This document shows, piece by piece, positions 1-7,560 of a stretch of 64,000 nucleotides of DNA. Below the pieces are notes generated by a model that had not been told where the DNA came from, did no database searches, and saw only the letters and a program-made list of their open reading frames with translations. The first letter of the stretch is position 1. The number at the start of each line of letters is the position of its first letter. The stretch is from Salirhabdus sp. Marseille-P4669 (lineage in GTDB: Bacteria > Bacillota > Bacilli > Bacillales > Alkalibacillaceae): NCBI RefSeq assembly GCF_900240405.1, contig NZ_OEQK01000001.1, positions 124,001 through 188,000 of the forward strand, given 5' to 3'. Position numbers and translations under genes: made by a program.

Positions 1-290
1 TCACTTACTTTATGTTCAGTCGCAATACCAGGAGATGGTTTCGCACTTTCATCTAAACGATATAGCCCTTCCATTGTGGCAGCTAAATATACAAATGAAG
101 ATTCATCTGTAGCGATAGCTGGGTCCATTGATGGAATAGCCTCTGGGTTTACAAAGTTTAGTACCTTTTCATCTGCGCTTTCTTCACTATCCTTACTAGA
201 TGAATCTGCTGCCTTATCGTCAGAACATGCAGCCAAAGCACCTAGTACCAATATAAATGATAAAAATAATAGCCAATTTTTAATCTTCAT
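1..290 (-). CDS. Peptide ABC transporter substrate-binding lipoprotein (5' part only)
   Basis: Extracellular solute-binding lipoprotein of the oligopeptide/dipeptide family (SBP family 5), cut off by the window edge. The first ~96 codons are visible. They give a signal peptide (MKIKNWLLF, then a hydrophobic stretch) and a lipobox LAAC with the lipidated Cys at residue 22. A short acidic, Ser-rich linker follows, and then a mature start containing NPEAIPSMDPAIATDE and ATMEGLYR, typical of OppA/DppE-type proteins. An AAGGGGG ribosome binding site lies 8 nt before the ATG. It would capture peptides for an ABC importer whose other genes would lie outside the window. Substrate cannot be told from this fragment. 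Confidence 0.85.
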   Translation of the reverse strand, partial: MKIKNWLLFLSFILVLGALAACSDDKAADSSSKDSEESADEKVLNFVNPEAIPSMDPAIATDESSFVYLAATMEGLYRLDESAKPSPGIATEHKVS

Positions 291-315
291 CTACTTTTCC
301 CCCTTAGCAAAATAA

Positions 316-685
316 AGTTTTTCGAATATTTCATATGTACTGAAAATTAAAAAGTATAAAAAAGATTATATCTATATCTCGTGAACTTGTAAAGCTATAT
401 TTAAATAATGCATCTTGTTATTTATCGCGTTTAAAGTCCAACTCTTTCGGTTAAAGTACTGTAAACATACTAATACAGAGGCTTTTATAAATCTTTGGTC
501 TTCATAAAATTTGCAATAAATCTTTGGTGTTAAAGAGGTCATATTGTTAATGGGAAAAGGATAAAGGGGAGGATTGCCAAAAACTTTATAAAAATTACTT
601 ATAAAACAGAAAGGATATTGCAAATATAAAAAGTAAATAAATAGAGTGCGTTTTTTTAAAACGTGTATTCGGAAGGAGAGATATA
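316..685. other. Intergenic region, no gene recognised
   Basis: This A/T-rich 370-bp gap separates divergent genes and should hold both promoters. I found no convincing coding region: the 83-codon minus-strand frame at 372-623 overlaps promoter space, has no ribosome binding site and has no recognisable protein character. A purine-rich AAAGGGGAGG near 563 recalls a ribosome binding site or the start of a yybP-ykoY aptamer, but the rest of that aptamer is absent. Confidence 0.5.
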
Positions 686-1456
686 TTGGAATCTATTTTA
701 TTAGAATATGCTTGGGCGTTGCTTATCTTAATCGGTCTCGAAGGTTTATTGTCTGCTGACAATGCTCTTGTTTTAGCTGTCATAGCAAAGCACTTGCCTG
801 AAGATCAAAAGAAAATAGCAATTAACTACGGCATTATCATGGCTTTCGTTTTTCGGTTTGCGGCGTTATTTGCAATTTCTTTCATTGCAAATGTTTGGCA
901 GGTTCAAGCTATTGGTGCAGCATATCTTCTCTATTTAGGGCTCAAACATATTATCCAGGCCCGCTTTGGTAAAGAGAACGAAAATATTCGCGAGGATGTA
1001 GAGGAAGAAGCGGATGGCAAAAACTTTTGGCCTACCGTGGGTAAAATTGCTTTAGCGGATTTAGCGTTTGCAATTGATTCGATTCTTGCGGCTGTTGCGC
1101 TTGCCCTTGGTCTTCCTGATTCGCCACTTGGAGATTTTGGCGGTATGGATGGAGGTCAATTCATAGTAGTTGTACTGGGAGGTATCGCTGGCTTAATATT
1201 AATCAAATACGCTGCTACCTGGTTTGTTAAACTGTTAAAGCAACGACCTGCATTGGAGACAACTGCATATGCCATTGTTGCATGGGTAGGTGTTAAACTG
1301 GCAGTTATTACTCTTGCGCATGATCAAATTGCGATATTAGATCACGATTTCCCGCATAGTACAGGCTGGACGTTAACGTTTTATGGAATTTTAATTGCCA
1401 TTGCGTTAATAGGCTGGTTTGCACCGTCAAAAAAAAATCAAACTGAAGAGACATAG
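686..1456 (+). CDS. TerC family integral membrane protein
   Basis: Membrane protein of 256 aa in the TerC family, close in length to Bacillus YceF and YkoY. In B. subtilis those proteins are linked to manganese export and to metalation of secreted enzymes. The TTG start follows GGAAGGAGAG. About seven hydrophobic segments are visible. The conserved acidic motifs of the family are present: LEGLLSADNALV in the first helix and ALADLAFAIDSILA in the middle. A charged cytoplasmic loop (EEEADGKN) lies between them. It appears to be monocistronic and is followed by an inverted repeat. Metal specificity is inferred from the family only. Confidence 0.88.
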   Translation: MESILLEYAWALLILIGLEGLLSADNALVLAVIAKHLPEDQKKIAINYGIIMAFVFRFAALFAISFIANVWQVQAIGAAYLLYLGLKHIIQARFGKENENIREDVEEEADGKNFWPTVGKIALADLAFAIDSILAAVALALGLPDSPLGDFGGMDGGQFIVVVLGGIAGLILIKYAATWFVKLLKQRPALETTAYAIVAWVGVKLAVITLAHDQIAILDHDFPHSTGWTLTFYGILIAIALIGWFAPSKKNQTEET

Positions 1457-1459
1457 AAA

Positions 1460-1490
1460 GCAGGAGAAAGTATGTTCTGCTTTCTCCTGC
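1460..1490. terminator. Inverted repeat after terC, probable terminator
   Basis: A perfect 11-bp stem (GCAGGAGAAAG / CTTTCTCCTGC) with a 9-nt loop lies just after the TerC stop and before the convergent DUF2294 gene. There is no clear T tract on either strand, so it may be a weak or bidirectional terminator. A second pairing (GAAAGCAG / CTGCTTTC) is mutually exclusive with it. Confidence 0.5.
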
Positions 1491-1509
1491 CTATATCCTT
1501 ACTAAAGAA

Positions 1510-2190
1510 TTATGGATTCGTGATAAACACCATAAAGGATTTATCTTCTTCAATATTCCAATCAATAAAAATGTCCTTTATGTCTTCCTTGAAAATTTCA
1601 TTAAATCGTCCATATCGATGAAAATAACTTTTTTCAAGATTATCTTTCGTTAGGATGAGCTCGGAGGTAAAGCCCTTTTTTATCAGTGCTTTCTCTATCG
1701 GGATTAAGATGTTTATCCGTTCTACTAAGTAAAGAGATGGGGATAAGTGAAAAACATTTATTTGATCAGGTGCCTTCTGTACTAGTTCACTAATTCTTTT
1801 GACTTCCTTTTCTAATAAAGATACATCAACAATCGAATTTTGATGTTCCTGCTTTTCAGTATTGTTAAAAACAAAGATGATTACCCCTGACTTATTGGGG
1901 ATATTCCAGTCATGATAACATTCATCTACTTCCATATCCAATGATACTTGTACTACACCTGTTAATTCCTCTATCATATGATCGATAATAACAGTCCTTG
2001 CTTTTTCTACTTGGTCCCGTTGCCCCTGTGACAATAAAACCTCTTCCATTGGGGATAAAAAACCTTGAATATAGGTAACAAGAAAATGGCGATTTGCTGT
2101 TGTACGACAGGACTTTGGCCCCCTACCAAACTTCTTTCTTATTAATTTACTAACATAACTACTTATTGTATTTAACTGGTCATTGTTCAC
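1510..2190 (-). CDS. DUF2294 (MpsC-like) domain protein, tandem-domain
   Basis: Soluble 226-aa protein with two copies of the DUF2294 domain (Pfam MpsC, named after the third gene of the staphylococcal mpsABC locus). The first copy has the hallmark FGRGPKSCRTT near the N terminus and ends with YHDWNIPNKSGVIIFVF. The second, weaker copy ends with FIDWNIEEDKSFMVFI. The GTG start has AGGAGGG about 7 nt upstream. It lies directly downstream of a paralogue (2407-3099) in the same orientation, behind a PAS regulator. No biochemical activity is established for these standalone cytoplasmic forms. A sensory or regulatory role is only a guess from the neighbourhood. Confidence 0.75.
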   Translation of the reverse strand: MNNDQLNTISSYVSKLIRKKFGRGPKSCRTTANRHFLVTYIQGFLSPMEEVLLSQGQRDQVEKARTVIIDHMIEELTGVVQVSLDMEVDECYHDWNIPNKSGVIIFVFNNTEKQEHQNSIVDVSLLEKEVKRISELVQKAPDQINVFHLSPSLYLVERINILIPIEKALIKKGFTSELILTKDNLEKSYFHRYGRFNEIFKEDIKDIFIDWNIEEDKSFMVFITNP

Positions 2191-2406
2191 ACTATACCCT
2201 CCTAAGACAGCCGATACTTAAAGTAAATGGACAGGAGTTTTACGATACATTTCAAGTTAATTGCCAATTTATATTAAGAGTATAACCAGCATGAATTTAA
2301 TTACTCATTTACCATACCAATGGAATGTCTCTAAGGAATTCAGTGTAAAGAAAATCATATCTAGAGCGGAATGGAGGGATTCCACTACGTTTCGGTAACC
2401 TATAAT

Positions 2407-3099
2407 TTACTGAAAGGAAAAGAAAATAGAGCATTGTTCTTTTTGATAGTCCCATATCATGTAAATATCATTTATCACTCTATCAAATAGCTGCTCAAAC
2501 TTATTTATTTGACTTCGATATACTTCTCGAATCTCTCTTGTTCGAATTCTTAAAATATCTGTATAGCCTTGTTCGTATAATACGTGCTCTATCTTAAGCA
2601 AAACGTGCTCACATTTTATGGCAAACAATTTATGGTTTAGCATAGTCATATGTAATGTTGAAGGAGCCTTATGATAGTTAGCACTTACATTCCTAATAGT
2701 CTGCATGAATGCCGAATGTAATCTAGCATTTTCAATACCTCTCCAATTGGAATTTTCGTTCTCAAAAACAATGATACCCGCGTTTTTCTTGAAATTCCAA
2801 TCGCTAGAAAAATGACTAAATTCTAATCCAAGCACTTCTCTAATTTCCTCAGCAAATTCTTTATAAATGGTATCCATTACCCCATAGCGAAAGTCATAAG
2901 CTAAATTCAGGTTATTATTTTTAATTAACGTTTCCTCTGCAGGAGTTGCAAAATTTTTAACTTGAACGATTAATATATTTTCATATAAAGTAGTAAAACA
3001 ATTTTCTGGCCCTTTTCCATATAATCGTTTTAAGAGCTTGCTAAACGTAGCATTAAGTGTTAGAAGGTTCTCCTGGTGTAGGCTATTACTGTTATTCAT
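2407..3099 (-). CDS. DUF2294 (MpsC-like) domain protein, paralogue
   Basis: Paralogue of the neighbouring 226-aa protein, with the same two-domain layout: LYGKGPENCFTT then SSDWNFKKNAGIIVFE in the first half, and a degenerate second half ending MIWDYQKEQCSIFFSF. I chose the ATG at 3099, giving 230 aa, because AAAGGTGG precedes it. The longer frame starting at 3132 would begin inside the terminator hairpin at 3131-3170. The gene is separated from its paralogue by about 215 bp holding a short GGAAT/ATTCC hairpin, so they may be transcribed separately. Function unknown beyond the family name. Confidence 0.75.
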   Translation of the reverse strand: MNNSNSLHQENLLTLNATFSKLLKRLYGKGPENCFTTLYENILIVQVKNFATPAEETLIKNNNLNLAYDFRYGVMDTIYKEFAEEIREVLGLEFSHFSSDWNFKKNAGIIVFENENSNWRGIENARLHSAFMQTIRNVSANYHKAPSTLHMTMLNHKLFAIKCEHVLLKIEHVLYEQGYTDILRIRTREIREVYRSQINKFEQLFDRVINDIYMIWDYQKEQCSIFFSFQ

Positions 3100-3130
3100 C
3101 TTTCTGCCACCTTTTATGATATTTAAAGTC

Positions 3131-3170
3131 AAAAAAAGGCCTAACTCCTTATGGTATAAGAAGTTAGGCC
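3131..3170 (-). terminator. Rho-independent terminator of the PAS gene
   Basis: Stem GGCCTAACT / AGTTAGGCC with a further CTT/AAG pairing inside. On the minus strand it is followed by seven T residues. It ends the transcript of the PAS protein before the next DUF2294 gene. Confidence 0.85.
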
Positions 3171-3331
3171 ATGGATAGACGATCTATTATTTGAATAGTT
3201 TCTACCATTTACCATACTATTTTAAACGTAAGTCTCTATTAAATTAATAAGTAGTGAGTCAAAATCATTACTAATGACAGTAAGACATTAGTCTTAAATA
3301 TCTTATCATCATGGAATTTATTATGCAAACC

Positions 3332-3901
3332 TCATTCCTCGAAGGATAAAATTTCACCAATGATATGCTCAATGTGCTTTATATCCTTTTTCATTTCGCG
3401 GAAGTATGCCTCGTCTTGAACTCCATTTTCCATTAGATTGATAAATCCCTTTATACGAGTAATGGGATTCTCGATTTCATAGGCCATCCCTCTTGCAATG
3501 AATAGGGGTAAATCAAGGTTATGCTTTGTTTTATTAACCTCTTTTAATACAATGTGAATCATCTTTGATTTGGCATATAAGGTTGGTAATGCATTAACTT
3601 CAACCTCAACGATTTCCTTGTTAAGTTGAATGAATCTAAGTTTATCAACAGTTGGAGTAGCTTCTTTCTGTACCTTGTTGATCATTTCTAGTGTGGACGG
3701 AACATCATCATTATGTATAAATGAAAATATATTTTTACCGATAACATACTTCCTGTTAAGAGACCCCAGTAATCTCATACCATAGCTATTAATATGTTTT
3801 ATTTTATTGTCGTAAACAACGATAATTCCATAAGGGTAATCCTCTATTAAATTGTTATAGTTCTCATCACTACCTCCATTATTTAATCGTTTTCTATTCA
3901 T
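3332..3901 (-). CDS. PAS domain protein with degenerate histidine-kinase dimerisation domain
   Basis: Protein of 189 aa. Residues ~15-120 form a PAS domain (YPYGIIVVYDNKIKHIN, FSFIHNDDV). Residues ~130-189 resemble the first part of a HisKA dimerisation domain of the sporulation-kinase type. The canonical H-E-I-x-N-P reads AYEIENPITRIKGF, so the phospho-accepting His is Tyr (about residue 141, codon TAT at 3479-3481) while the rest of the box is intact. There is no ATPase domain: the protein simply ends after the second helix. It therefore cannot be an autokinase. It could pair with, or block, another kinase or a response regulator. ATG at 3901 is preferred over GTG at 3904, with AGGAG 8 nt upstream. 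Confidence 0.75.
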   Translation of the reverse strand: MNRKRLNNGGSDENYNNLIEDYPYGIIVVYDNKIKHINSYGMRLLGSLNRKYVIGKNIFSFIHNDDVPSTLEMINKVQKEATPTVDKLRFIQLNKEIVEVEVNALPTLYAKSKMIHIVLKEVNKTKHNLDLPLFIARGMAYEIENPITRIKGFINLMENGVQDEAYFREMKKDIKHIEHIIGEILSFEE

Positions 3902-3976
3902 CACTTTTTCTCCTCATAACAAGATATTTTCAAAAGTAATATAGTTTGGCTATGTTTACGTAATCGATAAAAAAGA

Positions 3977-4023
3977 AAAAGCCAAAACAAGGGTAGTCTT
4001 TACTACCACTTATTTTGGCTTTT
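3977..4023 (-). terminator. Terminator of the polyamine operon
   Basis: Long stem AAAAGCCAAAA / TTTTGGCTTTT with an inner GGTAG / CTACC pairing. On the minus strand it is followed by TTTTTCTTTTTT. It lies about 195 bp downstream of the decarboxylase stop, and nothing else is apparent in the gap 4024-4218. It could also act on the plus strand. Confidence 0.75.
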
Positions 4024-4218
4024 ATTTTTAAGCATTAAAAACTGAAAAATCATTACCTATTATTCAAATATAATGTATTTTTGTGTTTTCATCTAAGGTT
4101 CAGGCGTATATTCCTAAATCCCTTCCTAATCGTACCTTATTTAGTCGTTTTATACAAATAATTCGAAGCAGGATTTGATAATAAAAGCCTGTCTTATAGG
4201 AGAATTGTCCGAATTGCA

Positions 4219-5346
4219 TTAAGCAAGTCTTCCTTTAAAATCATCATATCCAAATTGGCGTACGATTTCGCAATCTCCATCCTTATGTTTCACAGCAATT
4301 GCTGGTAAAGGCATGCCATTAAATGTGTTTGTTTTAACCATGGAGTAGATTGCCATATCGCCAAAAACTAATCGATCACCACTCTTTAATGGCTGATCAA
4401 AGGAATAATCTCCAATGACATCACCAGTAAGGCACGTTTGACCAGCAAGTCGATAAGTAAAGGGCTTTTCAAAGGCTTCACCTGAATGGAAAAGTGGTGG
4501 TCGATATGGCATCTCTAATACATCTGGCATATGGCAGGTTGCAGAAGTATCTAAGATGGCAATATCGATACCATTTTGATGAAAGTCTAAGATAGATGTT
4601 ACGAGATAGCCAGCATTTAAGGCAATGGCTTCACCTGGCTCTAGATAAACCTCTAAACCATATTGATCCTGCATTCGTTTAATACAAGCTTCTAATCTTG
4701 GAATATCATAATCTTCTCTTGTAATATGGTGTCCCCCACCGAAATTAATCCACTCCATTTGTGACAGCCATGGACCGAACTTCTCTACAACCGCATGAAG
4801 GGTCGTTTCTAAGTCATCTGAGTTTTGCTGGCATAATGTGTGGAAATGGAGTCCAGAGACACCATCTAGTAAGTCTGGTTGGAAGTCTTCTTGCTTCACG
4901 CCAAATCTGGAACCAGGAGAACAAGGGTCATAGATTTCATGTCCTACTTGAGTGGAGCATTCTGGATTAATGCGTAAGCCGACTTTTTTTCCAGCCTGAA
5001 GCACTTTCTCTTTGAATTTTTCCAATTGGGAGAAGGAGTTAAAGATAATATGATCACAAATCGATATAATCTCGTCTATTTCGTCATCCCGATAGGCAGG
5101 GGCAAAGACATGATTTTCTTTGCCCATTTCCTCATAGCCAAGACGTGCCTCATATAATCCACTAGCTGTAGTACCAGTTAAATACTCCCCAATTAGTGGA
5201 TATAAGGTACTCATAGAAAAGGCTTTTTGTGCTAATACAATCTTAGCGCCAGTACGATTCATAACCCCATTTAAAATCTTTAAATTCTTTTCCAAAAGGG
5301 CCTCGTCGACTACAAAACATGGTGTTGGTAGATCCTCAAAGCGCAT
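4219..5346 (-). CDS. nspC: Carboxynorspermidine / carboxyspermidine decarboxylase
   Basis: PLP enzyme of the alanine-racemase/ornithine-decarboxylase fold (375 aa). It removes CO2 from carboxynorspermidine or carboxyspermidine to give the triamine. The N-terminal LPTPCFVVDEALLEKNL and the Lys-bearing IVLAQKAFSM match NspC-type enzymes. GLHFHTLCQQ, NFGGGHHITREDYD, EPGEAIALNAGYLV and CLTGDVIGDYSF are further conserved segments around the PLP and substrate sites. The ATG is one base after the stop of the upstream synthase gene, so the two are translationally coupled. Product (norspermidine or spermidine) depends on which diamine is offered and cannot be read from sequence. Confidence 0.9.
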   Translation of the reverse strand: MRFEDLPTPCFVVDEALLEKNLKILNGVMNRTGAKIVLAQKAFSMSTLYPLIGEYLTGTTASGLYEARLGYEEMGKENHVFAPAYRDDEIDEIISICDHIIFNSFSQLEKFKEKVLQAGKKVGLRINPECSTQVGHEIYDPCSPGSRFGVKQEDFQPDLLDGVSGLHFHTLCQQNSDDLETTLHAVVEKFGPWLSQMEWINFGGGHHITREDYDIPRLEACIKRMQDQYGLEVYLEPGEAIALNAGYLVTSILDFHQNGIDIAILDTSATCHMPDVLEMPYRPPLFHSGEAFEKPFTYRLAGQTCLTGDVIGDYSFDQPLKSGDRLVFGDMAIYSMVKTNTFNGMPLPAIAVKHKDGDCEIVRQFGYDDFKGRLA

Positions 5347-5347
5347 C

Positions 5348-6580
5348 TTATCGAACGAGCTCCTTCTCTTTAATAGGTTCAGAGTCTACTAGTTCCGGAT
5401 TATGATCCTCCTGCCAAGGAAGCCCCCACTCATTTAATGCCTCCATAAATGGATCTGGATCAAATTCCTCAATATTGTAAACTCCTGGCTTATTCCATTT
5501 TCCTGTCATCAACATCATGGCACCAATCATGGCAGGCACACCAGTCGTATACGAAACAGCCTGGGATCCTACTTCTCGATAGCATGCTTCATGGTCACAT
5601 ACATTGTATAGATAGTAGGTTTTCTCTTTACCGTCTTTTTTACCTTTAAAAATACAGCCAATATTTGTCTTACCCTTTGTGCGTGGTCCAAGTGAAGCTG
5701 GATCTGGAAGTACAGCTTTTAAGAATTGAAGCGGAATAATTTGTTTTCCTTCAAATTCAATTGGCTCAATAGAAGTCATGCCGACATTTTCAAGACATTT
5801 TAGATGTGTAAGGTAGCTTTCTCCAAAGGTCATGAAGAAACGAATTCGTTTAATTCCAGGAATGTTTACCGCTAGAGATTCAAGCTCTTCATGATAAAGG
5901 AGATACATATCCTTCTCGCCTACTTCAGGGAAGTTATAGACCCGCTTGATTTCCATAGGCTTCGTCTCAATCCATTCGCCATTCTCCCAATATCTGCCGT
6001 TAGCAGAAACTTCACGAATGTTAATTTCTGGATTAAAGTTAGTAGCGAATGGATAGCCATGATCACCAGCATTACAATCTAGAATATCGATATACTCAAT
6101 TTCATCAAAATGATGCTTAAGTGCATATGCAGAAAATACACCTGTTACGCCAGGGTCAAATCCACTTCCTAGTAGTGCTGTAATACCTGCTTCTTCAAAA
6201 CGTTTGCGATATTCCCACTGCCATTTATATTCAAATTTTGCCGTATCTTCAGGCTCATAGTTTGCTGTATCTAAGTAGTTTGTTTTCGTTGCAAGACAAG
6301 CATCCATAATAGTTAAATCCTGATATGGTAGAGCCAAATTCATCACAACATCTGGTTGTACCTCTTCGATTAATGCAATTAGTTCATCAACATTGTTTGC
6401 ATCCACTTGTGCTGTTGTGATTTTGGTTTTGCCACCATCCAACTTTGCCTTTAATGCATCACACTTTGATTTCGTACGACTTGCAATACAAATTTCCTCA
6501 AACACATCACTGTTTTGAACACATTTATGAATGGCAACAGATGCCACTCCACCACAACCGATAATAAGCGCTTTTCCCAT
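5348..6580 (-). CDS. Carboxynorspermidine synthase (saccharopine dehydrogenase-like)
   Basis: NAD(P)H-dependent enzyme of the Lys1/saccharopine dehydrogenase superfamily (410 aa). It condenses aspartate semialdehyde with diaminopropane or putrescine to carboxynorspermidine or carboxyspermidine. The Rossmann motif ALIIGCGGVASVAIHKC is at the N terminus, with SRTKSKCDALK after it. GSGFDPGVTGVFSAYA and the C-terminal REVGSQAVSYTTGVPA are family signatures. The neighbouring nspC makes this assignment much firmer than for an isolated Lys1-like gene. A start at ATG 6580 is supported by GATAGAGG upstream. A terminator-like hairpin lies only 58 nt before the start (see leader). Confidence 0.88.
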   Translation of the reverse strand: MGKALIIGCGGVASVAIHKCVQNSDVFEEICIASRTKSKCDALKAKLDGGKTKITTAQVDANNVDELIALIEEVQPDVVMNLALPYQDLTIMDACLATKTNYLDTANYEPEDTAKFEYKWQWEYRKRFEEAGITALLGSGFDPGVTGVFSAYALKHHFDEIEYIDILDCNAGDHGYPFATNFNPEINIREVSANGRYWENGEWIETKPMEIKRVYNFPEVGEKDMYLLYHEELESLAVNIPGIKRIRFFMTFGESYLTHLKCLENVGMTSIEPIEFEGKQIIPLQFLKAVLPDPASLGPRTKGKTNIGCIFKGKKDGKEKTYYLYNVCDHEACYREVGSQAVSYTTGVPAMIGAMMLMTGKWNKPGVYNIEEFDPDPFMEALNEWGLPWQEDHNPELVDSEPIKEKELVR

Positions 6581-6644
6581 TCCTCTATCCCCAATCGTTT
6601 TAGATTCTTTCCATAACTACTTATGGTTTTTAAAGCTCAAAAAA

Positions 6645-6679
6645 AGCAAGTGTGTGCATAAGAACGCACAACACTTGCT
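6645..6679 (-). terminator. Terminator hairpin in the polyamine operon leader
   Basis: Stem AGCAAGTGT / ACACTTGCT continued by GTGC / GCAC, followed on the minus strand by seven T residues (6645-6639). It sits between the structured leader and the start codon at 6580. This fits an attenuator, or the end of a separate small transcript. Confidence 0.8.
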
Positions 6680-6916
6680 TGAAATATATCAAATATAAAA
6701 AAGCATAAGGATACCTAGAAAGATATGTATGCAAAAACTACTATGGTATTTTGAAGCTTTTCATATTCAAATATATTCTTAAAAGGATCAGAGTCTATAT
6801 AGCAAATAATTACTTTTTGCACTCTTATTGACCGTTTCACAAGTTGTGTGCATATGCACTGGTTGTAAAGTTACCAACTTATAAAATTTGAGCTTTTAAC
6901 TCAATCAATAAGGCAA

Positions 6917-7039
6917 CTAAAGTTGCCAATCGGCATTTGACCCGGCACACCGTTTCCTTAACTTTCCATTTGGAAAGTGGTCAAAATTATCTGCTTGGAA
7001 AGACTCTCCAATCGCTTGAATATTAGCTTCCCAATTCAT
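6917..7039 (-). CDS. Possible 40-residue peptide in the leader
   Basis: An ATG-started frame encodes MNWEANIQAIGESF, then a mixed-composition peptide ending NADWQL, with two Trp and one Cys. The composition looks protein-like. There is no good ribosome binding site, and its stop lies within the GGCAACT/AGTTGCC hairpin. It may be a leader peptide, a remnant of a larger gene, or chance. I do not recognise the sequence. Confidence 0.2.
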   Translation of the reverse strand: MNWEANIQAIGESFQADNFDHFPNGKLRKRCAGSNADWQL

Positions 7040-7120
7040 GTTTTTTATATTATCAGTATGAATGCAAAATAGCAATCAGGAAGTGAAAAAAATTTCAAAA
7101 AAATTGTAACGATAAAAAGC

Positions 7121-7149
7121 GGGATACAATGCATCATACATTGTATCCC
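7121..7149 (-). terminator. Terminator of the small membrane protein gene
   Basis: Perfect 11-bp stem GGGATACAATG / CATTGTATCCC with a 7-nt loop. A TTTTTATC tract follows it on the minus strand. Confidence 0.8.
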
Positions 7150-7166
7150 ACTCTAGCTTTTATTGA

Positions 7167-7424
7167 TTATCTGTTTAGATCTGTAGAGCTTTGCTTTACA
7201 GATTTATTGTCTATTGCTCCTTTTATTAAATCATAGATTAGGAACAGGACTGTACCGACAATCCCTAGAAATAATTCGCCTGCAATACACAATATTGTAA
7301 AAATAATAAATGTTAATAATGATCTTTTTATGTATCCAAGGGAATGAAAAACATATGTATTTGTTAATCTTGTAAGTAGCCCAATCCCAATTATTTGCCC
7401 TGCAATATAACCGATATTCTCCAT
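7167..7424 (-). CDS. Small hydrophobic membrane protein, unknown
   Basis: Protein of 85 aa with an excellent ribosome binding site (AGGAGGTGA, 6 nt before ATG), so it is very probably translated. Two or three membrane segments are visible: IGYIAGQIIGIGLL, LLTFIIFTILCIAGELFLG, and IVGTVLFLIYDLI. A short polar tail (DNKSVKQSSTDLNR) follows. It has its own terminator and stands alone between the polyamine operon and murB. I do not recognise a family and propose no function. Confidence 0.65.
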   Translation of the reverse strand: MENIGYIAGQIIGIGLLTRLTNTYVFHSLGYIKRSLLTFIIFTILCIAGELFLGIVGTVLFLIYDLIKGAIDNKSVKQSSTDLNR

Positions 7425-7527
7425 ATCGTCACCTCCTACATCACTGATAAAAGAGTACCTAATTTTTACATGATTACCAATGTGTAGAAGTTACTATATA
7501 TATAAAATAGAAGGAGAAGATTAAGGG

Positions 7528-7560
7528 AAAAGGGACTAGACCTTTAGGCCTGCCCCTTTT
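7528..7560 (-). terminator. Probable terminator of murB
   Basis: AAAAGGG / CCCTTTT stem with an inner AGACC/GGCCT-like pairing. It overlaps the last codons of murB and is followed on the minus strand by TTTTCCCTTAA. Moderate quality. Confidence 0.5.

Larger units (their letters stand above)
6581..7040 (-). promoter_or_regulatory. Structured leader upstream of the polyamine operon, candidate attenuator
   Basis: No large gene fits here. On the minus strand the ~450 nt before the synthase gene hold a series of short inverted repeats. Examples are TTGGA/TCCAA (6995-7011), ACTTTCCA/TGGAAAGT (6961-6978), GGCAACT/AGTTGCC (6912-6927), TTGAG/CTCAA (6888-6904) and GTGCATATGCAC (6848-6859). They end in a strong terminator hairpin at 6645-6679. 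Only 58 nt separate that terminator from the start codon, with no obvious promoter between, so regulated readthrough is likely. I recognise no known aptamer: lysine, glycine, T-box, SAM and purine signatures were looked for and not found. Confidence 0.45.

Noticed and set aside
372-623. Minus-strand 83-codon frame upstream of terC
   Set aside because: No ribosome binding site, no protein-like composition, lies in the shared promoter region.
540-685. yybP-ykoY manganese riboswitch before terC
   Set aside because: Only an AAAGGGGAG-like string is present. The second conserved element, pairing and a terminator are missing.
6581-7040. Lysine, glycine or T-box riboswitch before the polyamine operon
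   Set aside because: The conserved strings of these classes (for example GGTGGNACC of T-boxes) were not found. Kept only as an unassigned leader.
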